Source: Oscillospiraceae bacterium (GTDB lineage: Bacteria; Bacillota; Clostridia; Oscillospirales; Acutalibacteraceae). Taken from it: a DNA stretch of 64,000 nt. Position numbers and translations under genes: made by a program. The notes beneath the pieces are model-generated. The model was not told the origin of the DNA. It was given only the letters and a program-made list of their open reading frames with translations, and did not search any database. The stretch is taken from the NCBI GenBank assembly GCA_015066345.1, contig SVOQ01000011.1, positions 21,744-85,743 on the forward strand, read 5' to 3'. Below are positions 52,572 through 61,128 of the stretch, piece by piece. Position 1 is the first letter of the stretch. Every line of letters starts with the position of its first letter.

Positions 52572-53297
52572 GTGATTTTATCCGCAACACCCGTATACGA
52601 ATTAGCAGATGTTTTTAAAACATTCATTGACACATTTAAAATTCAGAGTTTTCTTCCCTACCTTTTAGGCCTTGTTGTAGCCGTTGTGTGCGGTGCGGCA
52701 ATCGGTATTGAAAGAACCTTACGTCAGAAAGAAGCAGGTATCAGAACCCACATCATTGTTGCTCTCGGTTCGGCTCTTATTATGATAGTAAGTAAATACG
52801 GTTTCTTTGACCTTATGAGCTTTTCGGACAGTGTTAAACTTGACGGTGCCCGTCTTGCGGCACAGGTTGTTACCGGCATAAGCTTTCTGGGTGCAGGTAT
52901 TATCGTTTATAAAGGTACCGTTAAAGGTCTTACTACCGCCGCAGGTGTATGGACCACCGCGGGTATCGGTCTTGCAGCAGGTGCGGGTATGTACGGTATA
53001 GCGGTTTATGCCACAATTATTCTTCTTGTGGTTCAGATTGTAATTCATCGTCTTTTACCCGTTGAAAACACAAGTACAACATCAGTTTCAATGAAGCTTA
53101 TTGACGACGCAGATGCGGTTGAAGTAGTATCCAACATTTTTAAAGATAACGGCTACACTATCATCTCAAACTCAGTTGAAAAAAGGCACGAAAAATACGC
53201 TTGTATTTTCACAATAAGGGCTAAGAGCCATATTAACCCCGACGAAGTTACAAACCTTTTTAGCGGTAATGATTACGTTATTTCCATATCCATCTAA
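52572..53297 (+). CDS. MgtC/SapB family membrane protein
   Basis: 241 aa; GTG start at 52572 nine bases after AAGGAG. Four to five membrane helices with the MgtC signature AAIGIERTLRQKEAGIRTHIIVALGSA, ARLAAQVVTGISFLGAGII and GLTTAAGVWTTAGIGLAAG, then a small cytoplasmic ACT-like C-terminal domain. Family members affect magnesium homeostasis or membrane potential; no riboswitch is visible in the 70-bp leader. The sulfatase gene follows after 17 bp. Confidence 0.9.
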   Translation: MILSATPVYELADVFKTFIDTFKIQSFLPYLLGLVVAVVCGAAIGIERTLRQKEAGIRTHIIVALGSALIMIVSKYGFFDLMSFSDSVKLDGARLAAQVVTGISFLGAGIIVYKGTVKGLTTAAGVWTTAGIGLAAGAGMYGIAVYATIILLVVQIVIHRLLPVENTSTTSVSMKLIDDADAVEVVSNIFKDNGYTIISNSVEKRHEKYACIFTIRAKSHINPDEVTNLFSGNDYVISISI

Positions 53298-53314
53298 GAA
53301 GTGAGGTTTTCCCC

Positions 53315-55354
53315 TTGAAAAACAAAACTTTATTTGAAAAAGCTAAAAAACCTTTTCCTTTAATAACTGCAATTTCAGGCATTATTCTCGCTTTGGCACT
53401 TAACATATTGCGACTTAATCTCTTGGCGGTTGTTAATGTAGCATTTATGTGTATAGTAAGTGCTTGTATATTTATTGGCGTTATTTTCTGCAAAAAACTT
53501 TATAAATGGTTCTTAGTCGGTTACGGTTCTTCCGCATCAGGCATCTTCATCTACTTCCTTATATGGGGTGCGGATGCGGGCTTTGGTGCTTTCTCGAGTG
53601 GCAAAGCCGGTTGGACAAGCGTAGATAACCCTCTCTTTGCAGGTGAGGGTAACTTCCTTACCCGTCTCGGTGGCGGTATACTCTTACTTCTCCCCTGTAT
53701 TATTGCAGTAGCAATTTTAATTCTTTGCGTTAAAAAGTTAAACTGTAAAGTTGTTATTCAAAGAATTGTTACTTCATTTTTAAGTATCCTTCTTGCAGGT
53801 ACAACCGTTTTCTATGTCCTCACGATGAATCTTCGTGCAGAGCCCAATGTAGTTCGTCTTTGGGAAGGTCACGATGATTACCTCGATGGTGTTAATAAGG
53901 CTAAAAAAGGCAGTCCCAACGTGCTTTTCATACTTATGGATGATATGGGTTACGCGGACACTTCACTTAACGGTGCTATTTATGACACACCCAATATGGA
54001 CAGAATCGGTGAAGAGGGTCTTAACTTTGATAATTTCTACTCAAGTTACTCCGTTTGCTCCCCTGCAAGATTTGCTTTAATGACGGGCAGATATCCTTTC
54101 AGAGGCTACGCGGACAATGTTATCTATCCCACAGTTGACACTCTTTCACCCTTTGCTCAGACGAGAATCTTCAATTCCATTGAAATGGGCAACAACTGTG
54201 ACGGTATGTTGGGCGACGAAATCACCGTTGCAGAAGTTTTCAAAAATGCAGGTTATAACACAGGTGCTTTCGGTAAATGGCATCTCGGTGATTACGGCGA
54301 ATACTTACCCACTAATCAGGGCTTTGACTACTTCTACGGCAGTCACCATGTAAACGATATGACACCTTTCTACCACGTACAGGAAGAAAACGGTGAATAC
54401 GAAATCGTTAAAGGCACTGACGATTTACGTGACGAAAACGGCAAAAAAGACCAGGGTGAAATGACCGAGTGGATTCACGAGGAAATCACAGACTGGATTA
54501 CAGAGCAGGTAACCACATCGGACGAGCCATTCTTCGCATATTACGCAACACCGTGGCCCCACGCTCCCCTCTTTGTCGGTGATAAATTCGACGGTGCAAC
54601 GGGTATGGGTACATACGCAGACTGTATAACCGAATTCGACTACTACCTTGGCGAATTATTTACAACACTTGAAACACTCGGTGTTATGGACGATACAATT
54701 ATTGTTTTCACAAGCGATAACGGTCCCGCACTTGAAGGCTCCGCAGGTGAACTCAGGGGCGGTAAATACACCGCTTACGAGGCAGGTCAGAAAGTACCGT
54801 TTATGATTCGTTGGGGCAATAATAACGAACTCTGGAAAGAGGGCGAAACCCGTTCCAACAGTGCCACACTTGTTGATATGTTCCCCACACTCATTGAACT
54901 TTGCGGTATTACAAGTAAAGACGGACAGGTTAATTATCTCCCCTCTGACCGTGAAATAGACGGTGTTTCCATTGTTCCCTTGCTTAAAAATGATACCGTT
55001 ATACATACAAAAGAACACCCGATTCTTCATATGAAACGCGAAAAGCTTAAGGCTATTCAGTACACAGTACCCACATCAGAAATTCTAAAGAAGGAAGAGT
55101 ATAAGGATTACGATTATCCCGTATTGACGGATAACAAGTACATTACTTTCAAATACTTCCGGAATATTCAGAATGACAACTCCGCTTTCTTTGATAAATA
55201 CAGAAAGAACTGGTTGCACATTCTCAGTGATGATGTTGGCGAAAACCTTAACCGTTCATCCGTTTACCCCACGGTTGCAGAGGAAATGAACGCAGAAATG
55301 AACAATATTATGAAGGATTTCAAGAATAACCGCCGAGGTGTTATTGAACAATAA
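53315..55354 (+). CDS. Membrane-anchored Cys-type sulfatase
   Basis: 679 aa with TTG start (GAGG, 8-bp spacing). Four N-terminal membrane helices (about 15-170), then an extracytoplasmic sulfatase domain: NVLFILMDDMGYAD (metal Asp pair) and SVCSPARFALMTGRYP, where Cys248 in CxPxR is the residue converted to formylglycine. GAFGKWHLGDYG and FTSDNGPALEGS complete the site. It should remove sulfate from glycans or similar esters. The matching radical-SAM maturase is the next gene. Most gut sulfatases are secreted without an N-terminal helix bundle. Confidence 0.92.
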   Translation: MKNKTLFEKAKKPFPLITAISGIILALALNILRLNLLAVVNVAFMCIVSACIFIGVIFCKKLYKWFLVGYGSSASGIFIYFLIWGADAGFGAFSSGKAGWTSVDNPLFAGEGNFLTRLGGGILLLLPCIIAVAILILCVKKLNCKVVIQRIVTSFLSILLAGTTVFYVLTMNLRAEPNVVRLWEGHDDYLDGVNKAKKGSPNVLFILMDDMGYADTSLNGAIYDTPNMDRIGEEGLNFDNFYSSYSVCSPARFALMTGRYPFRGYADNVIYPTVDTLSPFAQTRIFNSIEMGNNCDGMLGDEITVAEVFKNAGYNTGAFGKWHLGDYGEYLPTNQGFDYFYGSHHVNDMTPFYHVQEENGEYEIVKGTDDLRDENGKKDQGEMTEWIHEEITDWITEQVTTSDEPFFAYYATPWPHAPLFVGDKFDGATGMGTYADCITEFDYYLGELFTTLETLGVMDDTIIVFTSDNGPALEGSAGELRGGKYTAYEAGQKVPFMIRWGNNNELWKEGETRSNSATLVDMFPTLIELCGITSKDGQVNYLPSDREIDGVSIVPLLKNDTVIHTKEHPILHMKREKLKAIQYTVPTSEILKKEEYKDYDYPVLTDNKYITFKYFRNIQNDNSAFFDKYRKNWLHILSDDVGENLNRSSVYPTVAEEMNAEMNNIMKDFKNNRRGVIEQ

Positions 55355-55366
55355 TTTTTAAAAATT

Positions 55367-55400
55367 ACCCTCAACATCGGTTTCGACGTTGAGGGTTTTT
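55367..55400 (+). terminator. Terminator between sulfatase and its maturase
   Basis: Stem ACCCTCAAC (55367-55375) with GTTGAGGGT (55388-55396) and an inner TCG/CGA pair, then TTTTTGA. The maturase start follows 18 bases later, so this may attenuate rather than fully separate the two genes. Confidence 0.75.
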
Positions 55401-55417
55401 GAAACGAGGTGTAAAAT

Positions 55418-56512
55418 ATGCCCCCACTTTCCATAATGATTAAACCCGCATCAAGCCTTTGTAATATGCGGTGTGAATACTGCTTTTATCACGACGTAAC
55501 AGACCACCGCGACGTAAAAAGTTTCGGATTTATGACCGAGGAAACGGCAGAAAACTTAATAAAAAAAGCCTTGGAGTTTGCCGATGGTGAAAGTGTAGCA
55601 TTCGCTTTTCAGGGTGGCGAACCCACACTTAGGGGATTGGATTTTTTCAGGTTTTTCTGTAAAAAAGTTGATGAACTGAACACTAAAAACAGTACTATTC
55701 ACTACGGACTTCAGACCAACGGTTCGGTAATTGATGACAGATGGGCTAAGTTTTTTAAACAACGCCGTTTTCTTATAGGCTTAAGCCTCGACGGGGACTT
55801 TAAAAACAACTCATTCAGAATTGATGACAAGGGTGAAAACACCTATTATAAAATAATAAAAGCTGCAAATATATTTAAAAAACACGGAGTGGATTTCAAT
55901 ATACTTACAGTTTTAACAGGCAGATGCGCCGAAAATATTGATGATATTTTAACTCATTATAAAAAACGCGGATTTAAATATCTTCAGTTCATCCCCTGCC
56001 TTCGCCCCTTTGGAGATAAGAGTGAAAGCGAACTGTATATGACACCCGAGCAATTCAAACATTTTCTTATACACGGTTTTAACAGTTATGTTAAAGATTA
56101 CGTCAGGGATGAATATACAAGCATACGTTACTTCGACAATCTTGTGCATTTATATTTAGGTAATCCTACGGAGCAATGCGGTATGTGCGGACATTGTATG
56201 CACCAATTTGTAGCGGAGGGAAACGGCAATATCTACCCCTGCGACTTCTACTGTACGGACGAGTGGCTGTTAGGTAATATAAATACCGAAAACGAAAGCT
56301 TTGACACCCTCGCCCACTCTGAAAAAGCCATTAAATTTTTAAGAGAGAGCCTTTACACCCCCGAGGAGTGTAAGAAATGTAAATACTATCCCCTGTGCCG
56401 TGCAGGAGGATGCAAACGCTCAAAAGAGGACAGAACCTACTGCGAAAGTTACAAGGGCTTTTTCGACGCTTGTCTGCCCTTATTCAGGGTATTTATTAAC
56501 GAGAAAAAGTAA
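55418..56512 (+). CDS. Anaerobic sulfatase-maturating enzyme, radical SAM/SPASM
   Basis: 364 aa. The radical-SAM cluster site is C15-NMR-C19-EY-C22, followed by FAFQGGEPTLRG, the anSME substrate motif. The C-terminal SPASM region has QCGMCGHCMHQ, NIYPCDFYC and CKKCKYYPLCRAGGCKR for two extra 4Fe-4S clusters. It oxidises the sulfatase Cys or Ser to formylglycine in the cytoplasm. RBS CGAGGTG. Adjacent substrate is the Cys-type sulfatase upstream. Confidence 0.95.
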   Translation: MPPLSIMIKPASSLCNMRCEYCFYHDVTDHRDVKSFGFMTEETAENLIKKALEFADGESVAFAFQGGEPTLRGLDFFRFFCKKVDELNTKNSTIHYGLQTNGSVIDDRWAKFFKQRRFLIGLSLDGDFKNNSFRIDDKGENTYYKIIKAANIFKKHGVDFNILTVLTGRCAENIDDILTHYKKRGFKYLQFIPCLRPFGDKSESELYMTPEQFKHFLIHGFNSYVKDYVRDEYTSIRYFDNLVHLYLGNPTEQCGMCGHCMHQFVAEGNGNIYPCDFYCTDEWLLGNINTENESFDTLAHSEKAIKFLRESLYTPEECKKCKYYPLCRAGGCKRSKEDRTYCESYKGFFDACLPLFRVFINEKK

Positions 56513-56620
56513 AATCACCAAAAAAACAACTTAAAATTCACAAAACCACCTGAATTCCACCCTCAAGGGATGTTATACAACCGTTTTTTCTTCTACACTT
56601 ATATTTGCGGAGGTGAAAAA

Positions 56621-57091
56621 ATGAACCAAAAACTCATCGGTAAATATATTGCTAAAAAAAGAAAAGAAAAAAATCTTACGCAGGCACAACTTGCGGAAAA
56701 ACTCAACGTTTCAAACAAAACAATTTCTAAATGGGAAAACGGAAATTGTATGCCCGATTATAGTGTAATTGAGTTTTTGTGCAGTGAACTCGATATAACC
56801 ATATCTGAATTACTGGACGGAGAGGATAAAAAAGAAAGTAAAATAACCCCTCATAACAACTCGGACAATATGAAGTTCGTTTTCCTTATAAGAAGAATAC
56901 AAAGCCTCGACAGACAAAACAAATTGATATCCGCTTTTCTGGTGATTATTCTGGGTATAGCCCTTTTATCCCTTTCAAAAATGTTCACAGGCTCAAACAC
57001 AATGGATTTTTTCTCCGGTTTATTTATAGGTTTGTCCATAGCTACAATGCTTACAGGTATAATATTCATTGGGAAAATACTCAGAAGATAA
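56621..57091 (+). CDS. XRE-family regulator with membrane tail
   Basis: 156 aa; ATG 56621 after GCGGAGG. HTH (LIGKYIAKKRKEKNLTQAQL, VSNKTISKWENGNCMPDYSV) followed by a hydrophilic linker and two membrane helices at the C-terminus (LISAFLVIILGIALLSL, FIGLSIATMLTGIIF). HTH proteins anchored this way are common in Firmicutes and may sense membrane state. It is 14 bp upstream of a gene for a small exported protein and probably controls or senses with it. Confidence 0.88.
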   Translation: MNQKLIGKYIAKKRKEKNLTQAQLAEKLNVSNKTISKWENGNCMPDYSVIEFLCSELDITISELLDGEDKKESKITPHNNSDNMKFVFLIRRIQSLDRQNKLISAFLVIILGIALLSLSKMFTGSNTMDFFSGLFIGLSIATMLTGIIFIGKILRR

Positions 57092-57105
57092 AAACAGGTG
57101 ATTTT

Positions 57106-57639
57106 GTGAAAAAACGAAAACTATTATTCCTTGTGACGGCTTTGCTTTTTGCCGTTGGGTGTATTGGGATTATTATAAACTCAAACAAAAAAACATATTC
57201 GCTCGATGAACTTGTAAAAGAATCTGATTATACAGTTATTGCAATGAGAAATGTGTCAATATGCGAAAATATGGGTTTCGCATATGCTATGAACGCATAC
57301 GAAGGTAAAAAACCTTACAAACAAAACGGTAAGGTTTATACCGAAATGTATCTTTGTTGCAATTGTGAAAACACCATAGGTAAAAAAATCATCGTTGTAA
57401 CCGACGGATATTATTTTAAAGAAGATGATTACTGTTTCCTGTTCTTAAAGTGCATAGATAACGAAAATAATTTATATAAACCCGTCAATGGAAAAACAGG
57501 CATTATTAAATTAAAACACGGATTTTCTCCTATGGATGCATCCTTGAAAAAAGAATTAAAAAACGAATTTACTGATACTGAAGATTTTATTATTTGGTTT
57601 ACTGATATATGTAATGAAAAAGCAGATATATTGGTTTAA
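57106..57639 (+). CDS. Exported hypothetical protein, possible lipoprotein
   Basis: 177 aa, GTG start. The N-terminus is KKRKLLFLVTALLFAVGC, a signal sequence ending in a weak lipobox (FAVGC). The mature part has a paired-Cys motif (YLCCNC) and another in ICENMG. No family was recognised. It follows the membrane-tailed regulator by 14 bp and ends at a strong terminator, so the two form an operon. Confidence 0.7.
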   Translation: MKKRKLLFLVTALLFAVGCIGIIINSNKKTYSLDELVKESDYTVIAMRNVSICENMGFAYAMNAYEGKKPYKQNGKVYTEMYLCCNCENTIGKKIIVVTDGYYFKEDDYCFLFLKCIDNENNLYKPVNGKTGIIKLKHGFSPMDASLKKELKNEFTDTEDFIIWFTDICNEKADILV

Positions 57640-57653
57640 CTATTAACCAAAAA

Positions 57654-57700
57654 AGACACATCACAATGGACTTCCAAAGTGATGTGTCTGATTTTATTTA
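57654..57700. terminator. Terminator between convergent operons
   Basis: Stem AGACACATCAC (57654-57664) with GTGATGTGTCT (57679-57689), inner TGGA/TCCA pairing, T-rich on the plus side. Confidence 0.88.
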
Positions 57701-57709
57701 ATAAATCAA

Positions 57710-58708
57710 TTATTTAGAAGCTTCTTCAACTGCAACTGCACAAGCAACTGTAGCACCAACCATGGGGTTGTTACCCATACCGATAAGACCCATCATCTCA
57801 ACGTGAGCGGGAACTGATGAAGAACCTGCGAACTGAGCATCAGAGTGCATACGACCCATAGTATCTGTCATACCGTAAGAAGCGGGACCTGCAGCCATAT
57901 TGTCGGGGTGAAGTGTACGACCTGTACCGCCACCTGAAGCAACTGAGAAGTATTTTTTACCCTTTTCAACACATTCTTTTTTGTATGTGCCTGCAACGGG
58001 GTGCTGGAAACGAGTGGGGTTAGTTGAGTTACCTGTGATAGAAACGTCAACGCCCTCTTTCCACATGATAGCAACGCCTTCTGTTACGTCGTTAGCACCG
58101 TAGCAGTTAACCTTTGAACGAAGACCGTCGGAGTATGCTTTGCGGAATACTTCTTTAACTTCGCCTGTGTAGTAATCCATTTCTGTTTCAACATAGGTGA
58201 AGCCGTTGATTCTTGCGATAATCTGAGCAGCGTCTTTACCAAGACCGTTAAGAATAACTCTGAGAGGATTCTTTCTTACCTTGTTTGCTTTTTCAGCGAT
58301 ACCGATAGCACCTTCAGCAGCTGCGAAAGATTCGTGACCTGCAAGGAATGCGAAGCATTCGGTTTCTTCTTCGAGAAGCATTTTACCAAGGTTACCGTGA
58401 CCGAGACCAACTTTTCTCTGGTCAGCAACTGAACCGGGAATACAGAAAGCCTGGAGACCTTCGCCGATTGCAGCAGCAGCGTCAGCAGCTCTTGTGCAAC
58501 CTTTTTTAATAGCAATAGCGCAACCTACTGTGTAAGCCCACTTTGCGTTTTCAAAACAGATGGGCTGAATACCCTCTGTGATTTTGTAGGGGTCAAAGCC
58601 TTTAGCTTTGCAGATTTCGGCACATTCTTCGATAGTGTTGATGCCGTATTTATTGATAACTTCGAGAATCTGTTTTTCTCTTCTGTTGTATGATTCAAAT
58701 AAAGCCAT
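57710..58708 (-). CDS. GGGtGRT protein
   Basis: 332 aa. The name-giving motif GGGTGRT is at 259-265 in SVASGGGTGRTLHPDNMAAG; other conserved-looking parts are GHGNLGKMLLEEETECFAFL and NCYGANDVTEGVAIMW. This family occurs in anaerobic Firmicutes beside an iron-sulfur scaffold-like protein and has no known function. It contains eight to nine Cys, not arranged as a classic cluster motif. RBS AAGGAGG. Codon use is very biased, suggesting high expression. Transcribed with the scaffold-like gene upstream. Confidence 0.9.
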   Translation of the reverse strand: MALFESYNRREKQILEVINKYGINTIEECAEICKAKGFDPYKITEGIQPICFENAKWAYTVGCAIAIKKGCTRAADAAAAIGEGLQAFCIPGSVADQRKVGLGHGNLGKMLLEEETECFAFLAGHESFAAAEGAIGIAEKANKVRKNPLRVILNGLGKDAAQIIARINGFTYVETEMDYYTGEVKEVFRKAYSDGLRSKVNCYGANDVTEGVAIMWKEGVDVSITGNSTNPTRFQHPVAGTYKKECVEKGKKYFSVASGGGTGRTLHPDNMAAGPASYGMTDTMGRMHSDAQFAGSSSVPAHVEMMGLIGMGNNPMVGATVACAVAVEEASK

Positions 58709-58720
58709 TGTTATACCTCC

Positions 58721-59413
58721 TTATTCCTTTCTGGGGTCAACGATTTTAACTGCATCAGCAACACGACCATACTGACCTTTTGCTTTTTCGAAAGCTGTGT
58801 TAGCATCGTCACCTGCTTTGATGAAGTCCATCATTTTGCCGAAGTTTACGAACTGATAACCAATGATTTCATCATCTTCATTAAGAGCGAGGCCTGTTAC
58901 ATAACCGTCGGTCATTTCAAGGTAACGGGGACCCTTTGCAAGAGTACCGTACATTGTACCAACCTGTGAACGTAAGCCTTTACCAAGGTCTTCAAGACCT
59001 GCACCAACAACGAGACCGTCCTCTGAGAATGCGGACTGTGTACGACCGTAAACAATCTGGAGGAAGAGCTCTCTCATAGCTGTGTTGATAGCGTCACAAA
59101 CAAGGTCTGTGTTGAGAGCTTCGAGGATTGTTCTGCCGGGAAGGATTTCGGAAGCCATAGCTGCGGAGTGAGTCATACCTGAGCAACCGATTGTTTCAAC
59201 GAGAGCTTCCTGGATAACGCCTTCTTTAACGTTAAGAGTAAGTTTACAAGTACCCTGCTGGGGAGCACACCAACCGATACCGTGAGTGAAGCCTGAAATA
59301 TCTTTGATTTCTCTGGCTTTTACCCACTTAGCTTCTTCGGGGATAGGAGCAGCACCGTGAGCAGCGCCCTGTGCGATGGGGCACATTGTTTCAACTTCAT
59401 GTGAATACTTCAT
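58721..59413 (-). CDS. IscU/NifU-like scaffold protein, partner of GGGtGRT
   Basis: 230 aa from ATG 59413 after AAAGGAG. The central part is IscU/NifU-N-like: GTCKLTLNVKEGVIQEALVE then TIGCSGMTHSAAMASEILPG, with Cys77 in the place of an IscU ligand; other Cys at 11, 49, 56 and 106. The N-terminal CPIAQG and the C-terminal 90 residues are extra relative to IscU. It probably binds a cluster or metal for, or with, the next gene's product 12 bp downstream. Codon bias indicates high expression. Confidence 0.82.
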   Translation of the reverse strand: MKYSHEVETMCPIAQGAAHGAAPIPEEAKWVKAREIKDISGFTHGIGWCAPQQGTCKLTLNVKEGVIQEALVETIGCSGMTHSAAMASEILPGRTILEALNTDLVCDAINTAMRELFLQIVYGRTQSAFSEDGLVVGAGLEDLGKGLRSQVGTMYGTLAKGPRYLEMTDGYVTGLALNEDDEIIGYQFVNFGKMMDFIKAGDDANTAFEKAKGQYGRVADAVKIVDPRKE

Positions 59414-59456
59414 TAATTTTTGACTCCTTTCGGATGTTAATTTTTTACCAAACATT

Positions 59457-59485
59457 ATTTTATTACATATCGGGCTTGAAGTCAA
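59457..59485 (-). promoter_or_regulatory. SigA-type promoter of the scaffold/GGGtGRT operon
   Basis: On the minus strand TTGACT (59485-59480), 17-bp spacer, TAAAAT (59462-59457). Confidence 0.6.
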
Positions 59486-59560
59486 GTAAAATCCTTAACT
59501 CATACGCGACAAATTATGATATTTATTATTATCTTTTTTATTTATTTTATATAAAGGGTC

Positions 59561-59588
59561 TTGAATTTTTATATATAGATTGTATAAT
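59561..59588 (+). promoter_or_regulatory. SigA-type promoter of MBOAT cassette
   Basis: TTGAAT (59561-59566), 16-bp spacer, TATAAT (59583-59588). Confidence 0.55.
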
Positions 59589-59643
59589 ATTATATTGGTT
59601 AATTTTCTGTTTATACAAAAACCAAATCTAAGTGAGGTAGCAA

Positions 59644-61107
59644 ATGGTATTTTCGAGTCTTTTGTTTGTTTATGCGTTTTTGCCCATATGTATGCTCATA
59701 TACGCATTGGCACGCGGTATCAAAGCAAAAAATATTGTTCTGCTTGTTTTCTCGCTTTTATTCTACTCCTGGGGTGAACCTGTTTACGTCTTACTTCTTT
59801 TATTCATGACGTTTGCGGACTGGTTATTTGCCCTGTTGATTGAAAAAAGCGTAGGAAAAAACGCAGGTAGAAAAATACTGGTTATAATGACCTGCATCGT
59901 TAATCTCGGAATTATCGGTGTATTCAAGTACACAGGCTTTTTCCTTGAAAATATCCAAAATGTTTTTGGTGTACCGTCAGTAATCCCACAGATAGTTTTA
60001 CCCATCGGTATCTCATTTTATACCTTCCAGTTACTCTCCTACGTTATAGATGTTTACCGCAAAGAAGTACCCGCGCAAAAGAATTTCTTTTGGTTACTCC
60101 TTTATTCAAGCCTTTTTTACCAATGTATCGCGGGCCCAATTGTCCGTTACAAGGATGTTGAACGTGAGATACATTCGAGGCGTACAAGCCCCTACGAAAT
60201 AACTAAGGGTATTTCCCGTTTTGCAGTGGGACTTGCTAAAAAAAGCGTACTGGCGAATATGTGCGGTAATCTTTCGGATACATTACTGGTTGCCGACACA
60301 CTTATTAATTCAAACGCAACCGAGGCTCTCGGTGAATTATCCTCGCGCTCGGTTGTTGGTCTTTGGATGGGCGTACTCTTTTATATGCTCCAGATTTACC
60401 TTGATTTCTCCGCTTACTCGGATATGGCAATAGGTATGGGGCTTATGGTGGGATTCCACTTTAAAGAGAACTTCGACTACCCCTACACCTCAAAATCCGT
60501 AACGGAATTCTGGCGTCGTTGGCATATTTCATTAGGTTCATTCTTCCGTGACTATGTTTACATTCCCTTGGGCGGTAACCGCAAAGGTACTGTAAGAACT
60601 TATTTTAATATCCTTGTTGTATGGCTTCTTACGGGTCTTTGGCACGGAGCATCGTGGAACTTCGTTTTATGGGGACTGTTCTTCTGTATTTTCCTGATTA
60701 TAGAAAAACTTTTCCTCTTAAAAGTCATTAATAAAATACCCGCAATTTTCGGCAGAATCTATCTTCTTATCGTTGTTTTCTTTGGTTGGATTCTTTTCCG
60801 TTTTTCGGATTTCAGATTCATTCCCGTTGTACTCAAGGGTATGTTTGCACAAAACGGAAACTCACTTATAGACTTTGAAACCAAGACACTTCTGATCAGT
60901 AATTTTATTTTCCTGATAATTGCAATACTTGCAGTTACTCCCCTTGTAAAATTCATTTCCGAAAAATTGAAACCCCAAAAGGACAAAACTTTCTACGCGG
61001 TTATTTACCACATTATAAGTGCAATAATCCCCGTAATTTTACTGTTACTTTCAACCGTAATGCTTGTGGGCGACAGTTACAACCCATTCTTATATTTCCA
61101 ATTCTGA
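59644..61107 (+). CDS. MBOAT family O-acyltransferase (AlgI/DltB-like)
   Basis: 487 aa, ten or more membrane helices. The MBOAT signature is WRRWHISLGSFFRDYVYIPLGG (His294) and the catalytic His334 is in LLTGLWHGASWNFVLWG. YSWGEPVYVLLLLFM and LDFSAYSDMAIGMGL are typical of the AlgI/PatA branch. It moves an acyl (usually acetyl) group across the membrane for transfer to an exopolysaccharide or wall polymer by the next gene's product. RBS GTGAGGTAG, own promoter. Confidence 0.95.
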   Translation: MVFSSLLFVYAFLPICMLIYALARGIKAKNIVLLVFSLLFYSWGEPVYVLLLLFMTFADWLFALLIEKSVGKNAGRKILVIMTCIVNLGIIGVFKYTGFFLENIQNVFGVPSVIPQIVLPIGISFYTFQLLSYVIDVYRKEVPAQKNFFWLLLYSSLFYQCIAGPIVRYKDVEREIHSRRTSPYEITKGISRFAVGLAKKSVLANMCGNLSDTLLVADTLINSNATEALGELSSRSVVGLWMGVLFYMLQIYLDFSAYSDMAIGMGLMVGFHFKENFDYPYTSKSVTEFWRRWHISLGSFFRDYVYIPLGGNRKGTVRTYFNILVVWLLTGLWHGASWNFVLWGLFFCIFLIIEKLFLLKVINKIPAIFGRIYLLIVVFFGWILFRFSDFRFIPVVLKGMFAQNGNSLIDFETKTLLISNFIFLIIAILAVTPLVKFISEKLKPQKDKTFYAVIYHIISAIIPVILLLLSTVMLVGDSYNPFLYFQF

Positions 61108-61128
61108 TTCTCATCGGAGGCATTAACT

